Shown: positions 35,740 to 45,466 of the stretch, piece by piece
How the letters are laid out: each line of letters opens with the position of its first letter
How positions within the stretch are numbered: position 1 is the stretch's first letter
Assembly (NCBI RefSeq): GCF_949628265.1
Contig: NC_088787.1
Coordinates: forward strand, 24,976,501 to 25,040,500
Direction of reading: 5' to 3'
DNA from: Cloeon dipterum
Taxonomy: Eukaryota > Arthropoda > Insecta > Ephemeroptera > Baetidae
Length of the DNA stretch: 64,000 nucleotides
The notes under the pieces: generated by a model
Seen by the model: only the letters and a program-made list of their open reading frames with translations
Told to the model about the DNA's origin: nothing
The model's database searches: none
Program-made: the position numbers and the translations under genes

Positions 35740-36421
35740 TTTCCTGAGTAAAAAGTCCAATAACGCTAAAAATTTTGTTGTATAATATTTAATTGCGAGT
35801 TTCACTCTGCTTATATTATTATACCTCCAGCTGATAAATTTGGAAAGCAAAACAATATAAGGGGCGTGTCCAGGTCAAACGCTTCTGGTTGGTTACCATG
35901 CTGGTTACCACGGTAACTGCGACGTGATTGGTCAAGAGCTGTTGTCAAGGTTGCTGATGTACAGATGAAGTAGCTTTGACGGAAAGACACTGGAAATTTT
36001 TTCGATTTTTCTGCACATAAAATTATTTCGATTATTTCTGAGGAAAAATAAATCACAGTAGACGAACATCAAGTTAAACGCGTGCCGAAATGATACTGTT
36101 CTGATTGTGAGCTGCGATGCAACATTGAAAATAATTTATGAGGGTAAATTAATCTTTACATTTTTAATAATTGATCGGACACTGTTGTTTTCGTAGATTT
36201 TAGTTGACTCAAATTAAGCCAGATTTAAACTCAATATCTCTTTTACTTCTAAATATTTGGAATAATGAAGTTAAGTAATGTATCTATGACCATGCTGCTC
36301 CGATAGTCTACAAACACAAATAATCGTTAAATTATTTTATATTTTTGCCTATAATCAATCCTTTGCTGAATAATTTATTATACAAAAAATTATTTTATAG
36401 TTTTCCTACTGAAACATTACC
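35740..36421. promoter_or_regulatory. Bidirectional promoter region of UQCC4-like and RFXANK-like genes
   Basis: A 682-bp gap between divergent start codons. It carries the X-box module described at 35904 and is otherwise AT-rich. A ttttatag acceptor-like site near 36395-36402 suggests that the ankyrin gene may have a spliced leader exon within this gap. Confidence 0.5.
35904..35931. promoter_or_regulatory. X-box with adjacent CRE-like and inverted CCAAT (X-X2-Y-like)
   Basis: GTTACCACGGTAAC (35904-35917) is a perfect palindromic X-box, the binding site of RFX factors (GTTRCC, 0-3 bases, GGYAAC). It is followed without a gap by TGCGACGTGA (35918-35927), a CREB/ATF-like site, and by ATTGG (35927-35931), an inverted CCAAT for NF-Y. 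A second GTTACC half-site sits at 35892-35897. The order matches the X, X2 and Y boxes of vertebrate MHC-II promoters, but the Y-like site is much closer. It is 165 bp upstream of the UQCC4-like ATG and about 490 bp upstream of the RFXANK-like ATG. Confidence 0.6.
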
Positions 36422-37898
36422 ATGGATGACGAATCCTCGAGCGACTCAAAAGATGGAGCGATCAGTCCAATATCAGGTGACAGTCCTTCTACCGGAGGTG
36501 GAAAATCTGGAGATGAAGAAGGAAGATCTTCTAAAACCCACCTTCCCAACTGGTCTGGGTCCCTATGGCAAGACGGCAACAGAAAGAGCGCCTTCCAGCC
36601 GTACAGAGTAATTTTCCTAAATTAACATTAAACAATAACAATTAATATGCTATTTCCCTTTAGCAACAAACAACAGTGCTGACGAATCTGCAGAGGGGCA
36701 ACATCCAGACTCTGACCCCTGTGCTGGAACCTCTGGATGTGTCCATGCACCACAGGGCTGGACAGGGAGAGTTGTCTGAAGAAGATTTCCAAGAAGGCAA
36801 AGACACACGCCAAGCTGACAATTTAATTTTTTAATTTATAAATCCAAATTTTAGAGGTTGATATTGATGAAGTTGACACTTCCGGCTTGACTCCACTTCA
36901 TTGGGCGTGTTTTTACGGTCAGCTGCCAACTGTGCAGCTACTTCTGCAGAAGGGAGCCTCCATCAACAAGGAGGGAAAAGAGGGCGAAACTGCACTGCAC
37001 CTTGCAGCAGCCAACGGACACCATGACACCCTCAAGGCTCTTCTCTCGAAGGGGGCCGACATTGACCATGTCGATGAGGTAATTAATTCCCATATTTTTT
37101 GTACTCTTGAAATGCTCTAAAAACTCAATCTGATTGTTAATTCTAATCACGGAGATCTGTAGGTTCATTTAAGATGGTTATAGAGTTTGACCCCAAGGTC
37201 TTCTGAAATGTTAAAATTATCTGGAGTTGCCTCAAAAGTCAAAGATTTTTTTAAGTGAGCTTATCTGATTTGAAATGATTTTCATGTCACTTTGAAACTT
37301 TTAAAATCAGTTGAATTAAATGCAGCTTCCTTAAGTGTTCAGTTAACTGTTTATTTTTCAGTATTTCTACAGAAATACTCTGCTCAACTATGTTCGGCTG
37401 CTGGTTGCAGTTCATGCTTTAGCTTCTTGCCCTGTCCAAGGGCTGAGGATAACTCATTAAAAATATCACTATTTTATTTATCAAGATGGTAATTTTGCGG
37501 CACTCAATGGCGTTTGAAAATTCTCTTTTGTATGATTTATTATTTTCATGCTCACATGATTTAATTAAGTTGTATTCGTGCCAACAGATTATTCGGTATA
37601 TTTTTATTTCAAATTTCTATTAAATTCAGAATACTTTACAGAACTCGAATACGGCATTGATGTACGCAGCCTTCGGTGACCACCCGCACTGCGTCAACGA
37701 GCTGCTTGTAAGAGGTGCTGACTTCACAATGAAAAACATCAACAACGACTCGGTCCTGGGCATCGCAATCGACAGAAGCAGCTCACAAGGTACAGCAGCT
37801 TGGCTAAAATCCACTCAAATTTCCTTGACGAGATTTTAATTACAGCCCAGGCAGTGATCGAGAATCATCTCTTAAGCCTGCTGAGTCACACCAAATGA
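36422..37898 (+). CDS. RFXANK/ANKRA2-like ankyrin-repeat protein
   Basis: Adaptor of the RFXANK/ANKRA2 family: RFXANK is a subunit of the vertebrate RFX complex on X-box promoters, and ANKRA2 binds megalin and class IIa HDACs. Five exons join in phase: 36422-36607, 36664-36796, 36855-37078, 37642-37789, 37846-37898; 247 aa against 260 for human RFXANK. An acidic Ser-rich N-terminus precedes the family motif TTVLTNLQRGN. Ankyrin repeats are TPLHWACFYGQLPTVQLLLQ, TALHLAAANGHHDTLKALLS and TALMYAAFGDHPHCVNELLV; the end AQAVIENHLLSLL matches the family C-terminus. Intron 2 (36797-36854) has a GC donor (gaag|gcaaag). For exon 4 I chose the acceptor at 37641, which keeps the ankyrin spacing, over one 12 bp upstream. 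A dispersed repeat lies in intron 3. Confidence 0.85.
37358..37450. repeat. Dispersed repeat, copy 2 (inside an intron)
   Basis: gtatttctacag, tgctcaactatgttcggctg, ctggtt and gggctgagga parallel 5047-5150 in order and orientation. It sits in intron 3 of the ankyrin gene. Confidence 0.45.
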
Positions 37899-38853
37899 AC
37901 TCATCATTATTTTTGTACATAATGTAAAAATATTTGTGAGAGATTGAAAATAGATGTTTGTCACATTGAATGAAAGGACGTTAAATGCTCTTTGGGACTT
38001 TTTATTTTTCAGCACAAGATAGAGAAAATAATACATAACCGAGGGATGTGGCTAATCAGCTTGAATCGAGTTTCCCCTTTGCAATTACGTTTACCAACTT
38101 ACAATCACGCACTCACTCGCTCGCTCGCTTCGGCCGCCAACGACTCGCGGCAAAGACTGTTGGCACTGGGTGCCAAAGCGTGCGTGGTCTGTCAGCAAGC
38201 ACACTACATCTCGCAGGAGACGAGAGGGCTACTGCACTGGTTTCACAAAAATAATGAGAGTAACGGCTACGTTTTACACAGTTCTCGTCGTAATCCTACT
38301 TGATATTTGCGTAATATTGTGTGTTAGCGTTCTGAGGAAAGCAAAGTTGAGAAACGTTAAAGGCAAAAAACTACTGAAAAGAAAAAGAAAGGGAATTCAA
38401 GCGCGCGAGCCGTCCATGCCAGCAGTTGGACAGCGCCACTCAGTCCACTCGTGCAAAAATACGTAAGAATTTTTTTCGTATCCATCAGAAGCCATTAAAA
38501 TTATTATCATCATTACACGCTAGCATATTATTCGAATTAAATAACAGAATCGATCGATCAGTGGATTGTTTACTCGGGTTGAATGCAGCAATAATAATTA
38601 ATCAGTATTGTGATAATTCGACGCGACTCCCGGCGAAATCGGGGAGCGCGAGAGGGGGTGCGTCCGGCCGCGGCGGCGGCGGGCCGGACGAAAGGCCTTG
38701 CATGAATCCATCGCGCGTAACATTATTTTCAAAAAGGGCCTCGGCCCCGAGTGGGCCCGGCGCGGGCCCCCGGTTTAACTGACGTACGTACGTAATTGAG
38801 AACAATAATGTGAAAAACAAATCGATCGACGTTTCAACACAGAGCAGCAGCGT
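37899..38853. other. Intergenic; GC-rich island and a possible micro-ORF
   Basis: This stretch lies between the 3' ends of the ankyrin gene and Ubc13. A compact GC- and CpG-rich block (about 38625-38775) stands out from the AT-rich surroundings. It may belong to the Ubc13 3' UTR. I saw no tRNA or rRNA in it. Confidence 0.5.
38254..38463 (+). CDS. Possible micro-ORF: one membrane helix plus basic tail
   Basis: An ATG at 38254 opens a frame of about 70 codons. A strongly hydrophobic stretch (FYTVLVVILLDICVILCVSV) is followed by a Lys/Arg-rich tail (LRKAKLRN, KKLLKRKRKG). A donor-like gtaaga overlaps the end, so it could instead be a first exon. A frame this short can arise by chance; I recognise no family. 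Confidence 0.25.
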
Positions 38854-39309
38854 CTAATTGTCCATGGCGTATCTGCGTGTCCACTCCTTGGCGTTGCGGA
38901 TGGCCTCGGCCTCGTTGACCTTCCACAGCTCGGCCACGTCGTTGGCCAACGGGTCGTCCGGATTGGGCGCGCTCAGCAGCGCCTGGATGGACAGCAGCAC
39001 CGTGCGGATCTGCAGGGCAGGACTCCACTTGTCCTTGAGGATATCCAGGCAGATACGTCCGAGGCGGTCGATGTTCGGGTGATAGATCTTGGTGATGAAA
39101 CGCACCTTGGGCGCAGACATCGGATAGTCCTCGGGCAGGAAAAGCTCCAGCTTGAAGAGGCCGCCCTCGAACGGCGAGTCCTCCGGTCCAGTCACGATCA
39201 CGTGGAAGTAGCGTGCGTTGTTGTCGTCCGGGACGGCGCTGATCCCAGGCACGGGCTCCTGCATCAGCCGCTGCGTCTCCTTGATGATGCGCCGGGGCAG
39301 GGAACACAT
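38854..39309 (-). CDS. ben: Ubiquitin-conjugating enzyme E2 N (Ubc13 / bendless)
   Basis: E2 that, paired with a Uev1A/Mms2-type partner, builds Lys63-linked ubiquitin chains in NF-kB/IMD signalling, DNA damage tolerance and synapse development. A single uninterrupted frame of 151 aa covers the whole family length. Starts [15 protein letters not shown] (family [14 protein letters not shown]), has HPN at 77-79 and the catalytic Cys87 in [14 protein letters not shown], and ends TRRYAMDN. No intron interrupts the coding part. The gene is GC-rich, and the GC-rich stretch continues upstream to about 39600, probably its promoter. The only changes I noticed are near the termini, so the product should be active. 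Confidence 0.95.
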   Translation of the reverse strand: MCSLPRRIIKETQRLMQEPVPGISAVPDDNNARYFHVIVTGPEDSPFEGGLFKLELFLPEDYPMSAPKVRFITKIYHPNIDRLGRICLDILKDKWSPALQIRTVLLSIQALLSAPNPDDPLANDVAELWKVNEAEAIRNAKEWTRRYAMDN

Positions 39310-40664
39310 CTCGAAAGTGCGTGCGTGCTGGCCGGCCGTGCACCTGTGTTAGTCGCCCACTCTGCAGCTGCGGGAATGGCTCGCCACTGAAACAAGCACC
39401 AGCCCCTTCCGTCACTCTCGGTCGGCCCGAAACGCGGCCCGTGCCCAACGCAGAGGTCCAAAAGATACTCACAAGAATCGCCTGTCGTCCAGTCAGCACT
39501 CTCGAAGCAGCAGCACGAACGAACCAGGAACCAGCGGACTCGCTCGGGCGTATGTCTGTTGTCAATTGTTTTCTTCCCCCTTTTGAGTGTGGGAAACGGA
39601 GCTAAGTACTTCTTTCTACTGCACTCGTCTGGGCCGCCTAATTACGTTGCTGGTGAACATTTTGAAACTCTACTTTACTATTTTAGCATTAAAACGTTGA
39701 TTTTTTAGCTTTCAGGAATTTAATTCCAAAATTTGTGTGGGAGTTTCTTGATTTACTTCACTCTTTATCGTACTCCCTTGAATTGAGTCTATTCGCGGTC
39801 AAGTGACTTTTCCTCTTCTATGGTTGCGAAGTTGTGTGAAACGCTAATCTTAATAATTTGATTAAGATTTAGAAGATTCTTAAAACTATAAATGTTATAT
39901 ATATCACACTATAGACAGAGCGACTTCTACTTGTGGTTTTCACTTAAAAAATAGAGCGACGAAAAAGTAATTCAATATTACTACATTTAAAAAACATTAA
40001 GGAAATTTTCGTTATTGTTTCTTAAACCGTGGACTAACCTTATTTTCCAGAATTGTTTTTACTCTAAAACCGTACCATACGATCATAAGGCTACAATTTA
40101 ATTTCATATTTTCAATATTTCCTTTTATTTAGCGAGTTGCATTTTAAAGTATAAATATCTCCAGAACTTATTAGGATTATTAGTTAGCTCTTTTCAAATC
40201 TCTGCAATAATTTGCATTATCAGCATCATCAAAGCGAAATTAGAACTAATTAACCATATCAATAATTATCATTAAGTCTTAAATTATACTCAAAGTAGTA
40301 TAGATCATTTTAAGTTAAATTAACAGTAAAATAATAATTGCAAGTAAATATGGAACTTATACTATCTATTGAAATAATAACGAATATTTACAACAACTTT
40401 TCTTTATTTACCGACATTTCTTAGGAAACGTTTACAAACGGTAGCAACAACAAAAGCTATTGGGCAGCGAATGCAGCGATCCATGTTAACTTTTAAGATG
40501 TTTTTGACATTTTGTTTGGATTTAAAAAACTTGGATGTTTCCCAATAAATGGGTTTTAGAAACTTTTGCGATTTGGCAATGATTATAATTACAATACAAA
40601 TCGTTGGGTGATGGCAATGATGTTTTCGTGAATTTTTAAAGTTGTTTAAAATCCTACAAATGGA
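39310..40664. other. Ubc13 upstream region and AT-rich intergenic DNA
   Basis: 39310-39600 is GC-rich and probably the promoter and leader of Ubc13 (minus strand). The last bases before the ATG (cactttcgag) could be a splice acceptor for a non-coding first exon. From 39600 to 40660 it is AT-rich with no supported gene; it contains the 3' flank of the PC4-like gene. Confidence 0.5.
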
Positions 40665-41278
40665 TTACAGCTTCTTCAGTTCCTCGTCAATTTCAGGAAT
40701 GATACTCTTCAACTTTTGATACTGCTGAGCACTTAGTGAGATTCCTGCAATATATTTAGACACATGATATTATATTTCGGTTCGGCATGATGTGTAGGTA
40801 ATAATTATTATAGGTAATTTTTAATAAATTCGATAGAATACAACTAAACTAAATAATTTATCTTTTACTCAGTAGAAAATTAAAAATTTCCGCACCTTTC
40901 TTGCCAGGCAACTGCTTGCCATCCTTCTCGTAGAACTCTCTGATGTCAACATAGACCTTTCCCTTAAACTCACGAATCTTAACATGGCGCATCCTGTCAA
41001 TGGACCAAGTCGGCTCTTCTGCTCCCTCAACGCGCGTTTCGCTGGAGCCACCCCCAGCTGAGGAGCTGCCTCCTTTCTGCTTTTTGCTCGGTGGGGGGTT
41101 CCTCTGCCAATATTAATTCCTCCATAAATAAAACGCTTTGATTTTGTGAGTTATTTCATTGCCTTGCTCATATTTGATGTTGCAATAAAATATTTTTGAT
41201 AAAATTACGCATACTTACATCTTCTGGCCCAGAGTCTGAGTCGCTGTCTGAATCAAGTTGCTTCTTGTTTTTGGGCAT
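40665..41278 (-). CDS. Ssb-c31a: PC4/SUB1-family transcriptional coactivator
   Basis: Single-stranded-DNA-binding coactivator of RNA polymerase II (human SUB1/PC4, Drosophila Ssb-c31a). Three exons join in phase: 41278-41219, 41103-40896, 40744-40665; 115 aa. An acidic/Ser N-terminal tail (QLDSDSDSDSGPED) is followed by a Lys/Gly/Ser-rich linker. The C-terminal ssDNA-binding domain shows RHVKIREFKGKVYVDIREFY, KDGKQLPGKKGISLS and EIDEELKKL, matching the PC4 fold over its full length. The AT-rich first intron (115 bp) separates the acidic tail from the rest. Confidence 0.93.
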
Positions 41279-42654
41279 GGTGCAGCTGCAATGACAGGAC
41301 GAATAAAATTAAAACCATTAACTTTTTAAACAGTAATATATCAAGAGACAAGAACGTAATTATAACACCTACAGACCATTTTATTATGTATACAGAGAAA
41401 TAATTTGCACGGTGGCATTTTTAATGAAAGCAGCTGGGTAATCTTTTTGTTTGTTTGTAATTAGAAGAAAAGGAGCTTATTCTCTTCTCTAAGAACCTTT
41501 TCATCTTGAAATGTTCATTTATTTCTCGTTGGTAAAAGAAAAAACGCTGTGCTCGAGTTATATAATGTGACTATGCATTGCAGAGACGACAGAAGAGGTC
41601 TGAAAATTTGCCATGCGCATAATACCAGCGAATAATTTAGGGAATTTGGTGTCAGACTTTAAACGGCTTTCGTCTATTTATGTAACAGTGTGAAAATGAT
41701 GAGGGCGGAATAATATACCAATAAGAAGTTCAAAAATCATCCCTATTCCACTCGTGTCGTACATACCTATCTTCAGTTGATTTGGAGGGAAATGAAACGG
41801 ATCGCTGTGTGCAAGAAGTGAAGTGATGTCGTCGCAGCCGGCTGCCGTTATATATACGGTTATAGCTCGCTTGTTTTGTTCCAGAATTTGCATTAAGTAA
41901 AATGCAGTTGGCAACACTGCTTGGATGAAGTTTGAAGGGAGAGAGCGGCTCCACACGGAAATTTATCTCATTATAAAACTGAAGCAGAGTAGTTTGGAAT
42001 CAAGAATTCGTTTTTTACGTTGTCAGACATTCAAGCTATTAATATAAACCAACAGTATTTAATTGGGTCTATACCGGAATTAAAAACATTTTGCACTCTC
42101 GGCCACAGCAAAATGTGTGGTCCATATCAAGTGTTGGACTATTCTATTTACTTGTTGGGGCTCATTTCGAAATTTCACTTCTCATGAAATAATACATATT
42201 ATATAAAACCTTTCCCCGCATATTTAAATTATCTTTGAGAGAATATTAAAAATATGAAATTGATTTTTTCAGAATTTCAAAGCTAAAGATGTTAAATTTT
42301 TCCTGGCTCTCAATAAATTAAATTTCGGCTTAAAAAACAATATCAAATTATTGCAAATGAAAATAATTTAATAATTACTGTTGGCCTTCAAGGCCGTCTG
42401 TTTATTGACATTTTGTACTCTCTACACAGTGTATCAATAATACAGTCAGTTTCAAATTACAACACCTGCAAGAAATCATAACATTTTTTTATACCAATTT
42501 AATTAATACAGTCACAGTCGTGAGCACGAGAGAACAGGGCGATTTAATCTAGTGTTTAAGGTTTTCGGGAACCGTCAATAAAAATATTGCAAATCAAAAA
42601 CTGCTTGTCAGAAATACAGTGCTCAAAATTTGTGTTAATGCCCAGAAATGAGCA
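41279..42654. other. Intergenic, no gene seen
   Basis: AT-rich DNA between the PC4-like start and the HDDC2 stop. An AATAAA on the minus strand at about 42399-42404 could end the HDDC2 transcript. The 60-90-codon frames on both strands around 41680-41950 carry no recognisable motif. Confidence 0.5.
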
Positions 42655-43662
42655 TCACTTAGCCGGCGTTTCAGCGTCACCATTTTTCACAGACTTTGTG
42701 GCATTGTGATCGTCCATCACCTGCTGCGACAGAGCCATGGTGGTAGGGTGCTGGAATTGCAGCCTGAAGAACTCGTTAAGGTCCGAGTGACCCTTCTGCT
42801 CGTATTCCCTCGCCTGCAGCAGCAGGTCCAAATGATCCAGCTCCTTCACAAACTTTGCCTCCTCGGTTTCTTGAGATTCATATTCCTAAATAACAGAACA
42901 CAGCATTTTATTAACTTAAATGAAGATTAGGCATTGAAGAAAAATAATTCTAGCGGAAGCAGAAATAAAAACTTTGAGGATTTGTTCCACAGCTAAAACA
43001 GTTCAGTAACCAGAAAAGAAGAATTTTTAACAACTCTCAATTTGCTTATTTATGAAATTCTTTATGCTAGTAATGCTTTTATAATTGTAAATATTCCTGA
43101 TATACTTATCCAATGAGAAAAAAATTGCGAATTAAATAAAATGTGCTCACGCTAAAGAGAGCTGTGATTTTTTCCCCAGCCTCTGCACCAGCCAAGGAGG
43201 CGAGCTTCTCAATGGCGGCCCGCTCACGTTTCAATTTTTCCTCCCTAGGCACCCCGCAGTAAGGAGTGATATCACCAATGATGCTTTCACCCATGTCGTG
43301 CACCAAGGAAAGTTCCATGCATCTGAAATCACCCAATAAGTTTTTACGGTTCCTTCCAAATTCATGCAATTTTCGGTCTGGCGCTGACCTGATCCTGTCA
43401 ATTTTTGAATCGACGGGCAAGAGTAAGCTCATCACAGCCATTCGGTACATGTGGCCAGCAACAGTCTCTGGCTGCTCAATGTTTTTCAACACCCACCCCT
43501 GGCGTTTCAAGTGCTGAAAGTGAGAGGAAATGTTAGGGAGTTTCTCAAAACACATTACATAGATACATCGCAACTATATGTATGTATAATACTTGCCTTC
43601 AATTCATTCATGAAGCGGAGGAACTCAAGCATATTAGGCACGTTCATTTTGTCCACACTCAT
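42655..43662 (-). CDS. Hddc2: HDDC2-like 5'-deoxynucleotidase (HD domain)
   Basis: Metal-dependent phosphohydrolase of the HDDC2/YfbR group, which removes phosphate from deoxyribonucleoside 5'-monophosphates. Four exons join in phase: 43662-43597, 43513-43389, 43322-43151, 42885-42655; 197 aa against 204 in human HDDC2. Motifs: LEFLRFMNELKHLKRQGWVL, ETVAGHMYRMAVMSLLL with the first metal His at 43, LSLVHDMGESIIGDI with the HD pair at 72-73, then EEKLKRERAAIEKL and EAKFVKELDHLDLLLQAREY. Intron 1 (43514-43596) has a GC donor (aag|gcaagt). The C-terminal tail (KNGDAETPAK) is divergent. Confidence 0.94.
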
Positions 43663-45447
43663 TTTTGGGGCAGAAGAAGCTGCTTTCGAATTTTTAGTTT
43701 GGAAAATTTGATCGAGTTATCCTGCCTGAAATATAATTCATTATGTAGACGTTTTGCTTAATGAGGATGAAGAGAATTTTTTAAAGCAAATTACTGATAT
43801 GTAATCACAAAATGTAGTTAAATACATAATATATGTAAGCAAAGATAAATAAAATTGAAATCTGGGACTCATGCAAGTTACATATTATGTGAGGATGAGG
43901 AAAGAGATTTGAATTAATTTAATGTAAAATTCATAACGTTGAGTGAAAAATATACGTGTTTTGCGTTATTTTAAAGGAACATGGATGCCGTCTGATAAAC
44001 GCTGATAAAAATGTTTGGCCTGGCGGAAATGTATGTACATACGAATTCCAGGTGTGTGGCCCATGCATAGAAGAATGCTGTTTTGTGTGGGCATTGTGTA
44101 CAAGTCTTCGTTCGATTCAAACGGTTAGGAAAAGATAAGAAATTTCAGATTGGAAAAGCAAACAGAAACGTTTAACAAGGGTAGAAATTGAGGATGCGCC
44201 TGAATCAAATGCCAACCTGACTAGCACCTTTGACTGACGAACGATGACCCGGAGTGACCTAGCAGCAAGGCAGGTGAATTTACCAAAACACGATGTCAAG
44301 TCAAGGCAACAGCAGGATGCAGAATCGTGAATACGCAAAGTCGAGAGGGGCGGAGCAAATTTAGCAGTGTTGCCAGTTGACACCTTGTCCAAAGAGATTG
44401 GATTACATAGAAAAAGAAAAAAAAAACAAATCAAACCAAAGAAAATGTAGAATTTACGGCTGTGAAAAGGAAGTTTTCCAAAATTATGTTTTTAAATAAT
44501 TATCTTTGCACTCTCATAAATATGCTTTTAAATTTGAGCAAAATTATGAATATAAATTTTTCAAACGCGAATCTAGAAAGATGTTGAGTGATTTTTTCAC
44601 TACAAATTAAGTTACACAAAATTGGATAAATTGCTTCATGTCTCACCATGTCCATAATTTTACGTTAGAATAAATCGGAAAATATATTATTTCAACTTGA
44701 AATTAAAATCCTTAAAAACAGCTCTGAAAGTATCGCTGAGAATCAAACTAAATTACATTATTATATGTATGAATTAAAATTTCATACACAATTATACCGA
44801 CCACATTTTCAGTAAATAGGGTTGCAATTGAATAAAACGCTTAAGGTTTTGTTTAATAGATCTCATAGATGTTGTATATATGCGTCTCTAAAAAGCTATG
44901 ATACATATGTACACATTGATTCTCAAATTTCTCGTTAATGACACTCAATTACATAAGTTTGCATAATGCATAACATGCGCAGCGTATTTTGTTTTTTTTC
45001 CACGGAGCCGCCAAGTCTAGTGTATTATTTTTTTTCTCACGAGGAGGCCCGGTGCGGAATTTTTTTATTTCTTGACGTATTCCTCATGCAAAGGCTAAAT
45101 ATAACATTTTTGCAACATCGTTCCAAGAAGTGACGTTTTCAACGAGAACAGAAGTGCAGTGCACAGCAATAGTTAATCACAAAACATCATTTTTTACTAG
45201 CTGCCCACGACTGCGTGTGTCCACTGAAATTATAAATAATGTGAAATCAATAAATAAGTGTAAAAATAAATAAAGGAGTACTGCGCAGCTTTCAGAGTAC
45301 ACGAAGGGGTTCATGTTCTCCTCGCCTTATTTTTGAGTGAACGTGAGAAAGAGTGGATTCTGGCTTTGGAAATTTGGTCGGAGCAGCCACGAATCTAATT
45401 GACAAACATCGAGCGACAGAATACGACCTTGTATACAAATCGTCATC

Positions 45448-45466
45448 GTGTGTGTGTGTGTGTGTG
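45448..45466. repeat. (TG)n microsatellite
   Basis: About nine tandem TG units within AT-rich intergenic DNA. Confidence 0.9.

Noticed and set aside
38625-38775. GC-rich block considered as ribosomal RNA
   Set aside because: I saw no conserved rRNA segment; it reads as simple CpG-rich flank of Ubc13.
38834-39565. 243-codon frame overlapping Ubc13 on the same strand
   Set aside because: It is a GC-driven shadow frame of the Ubc13 coding region; the Ubc13 frame has clear family identity.
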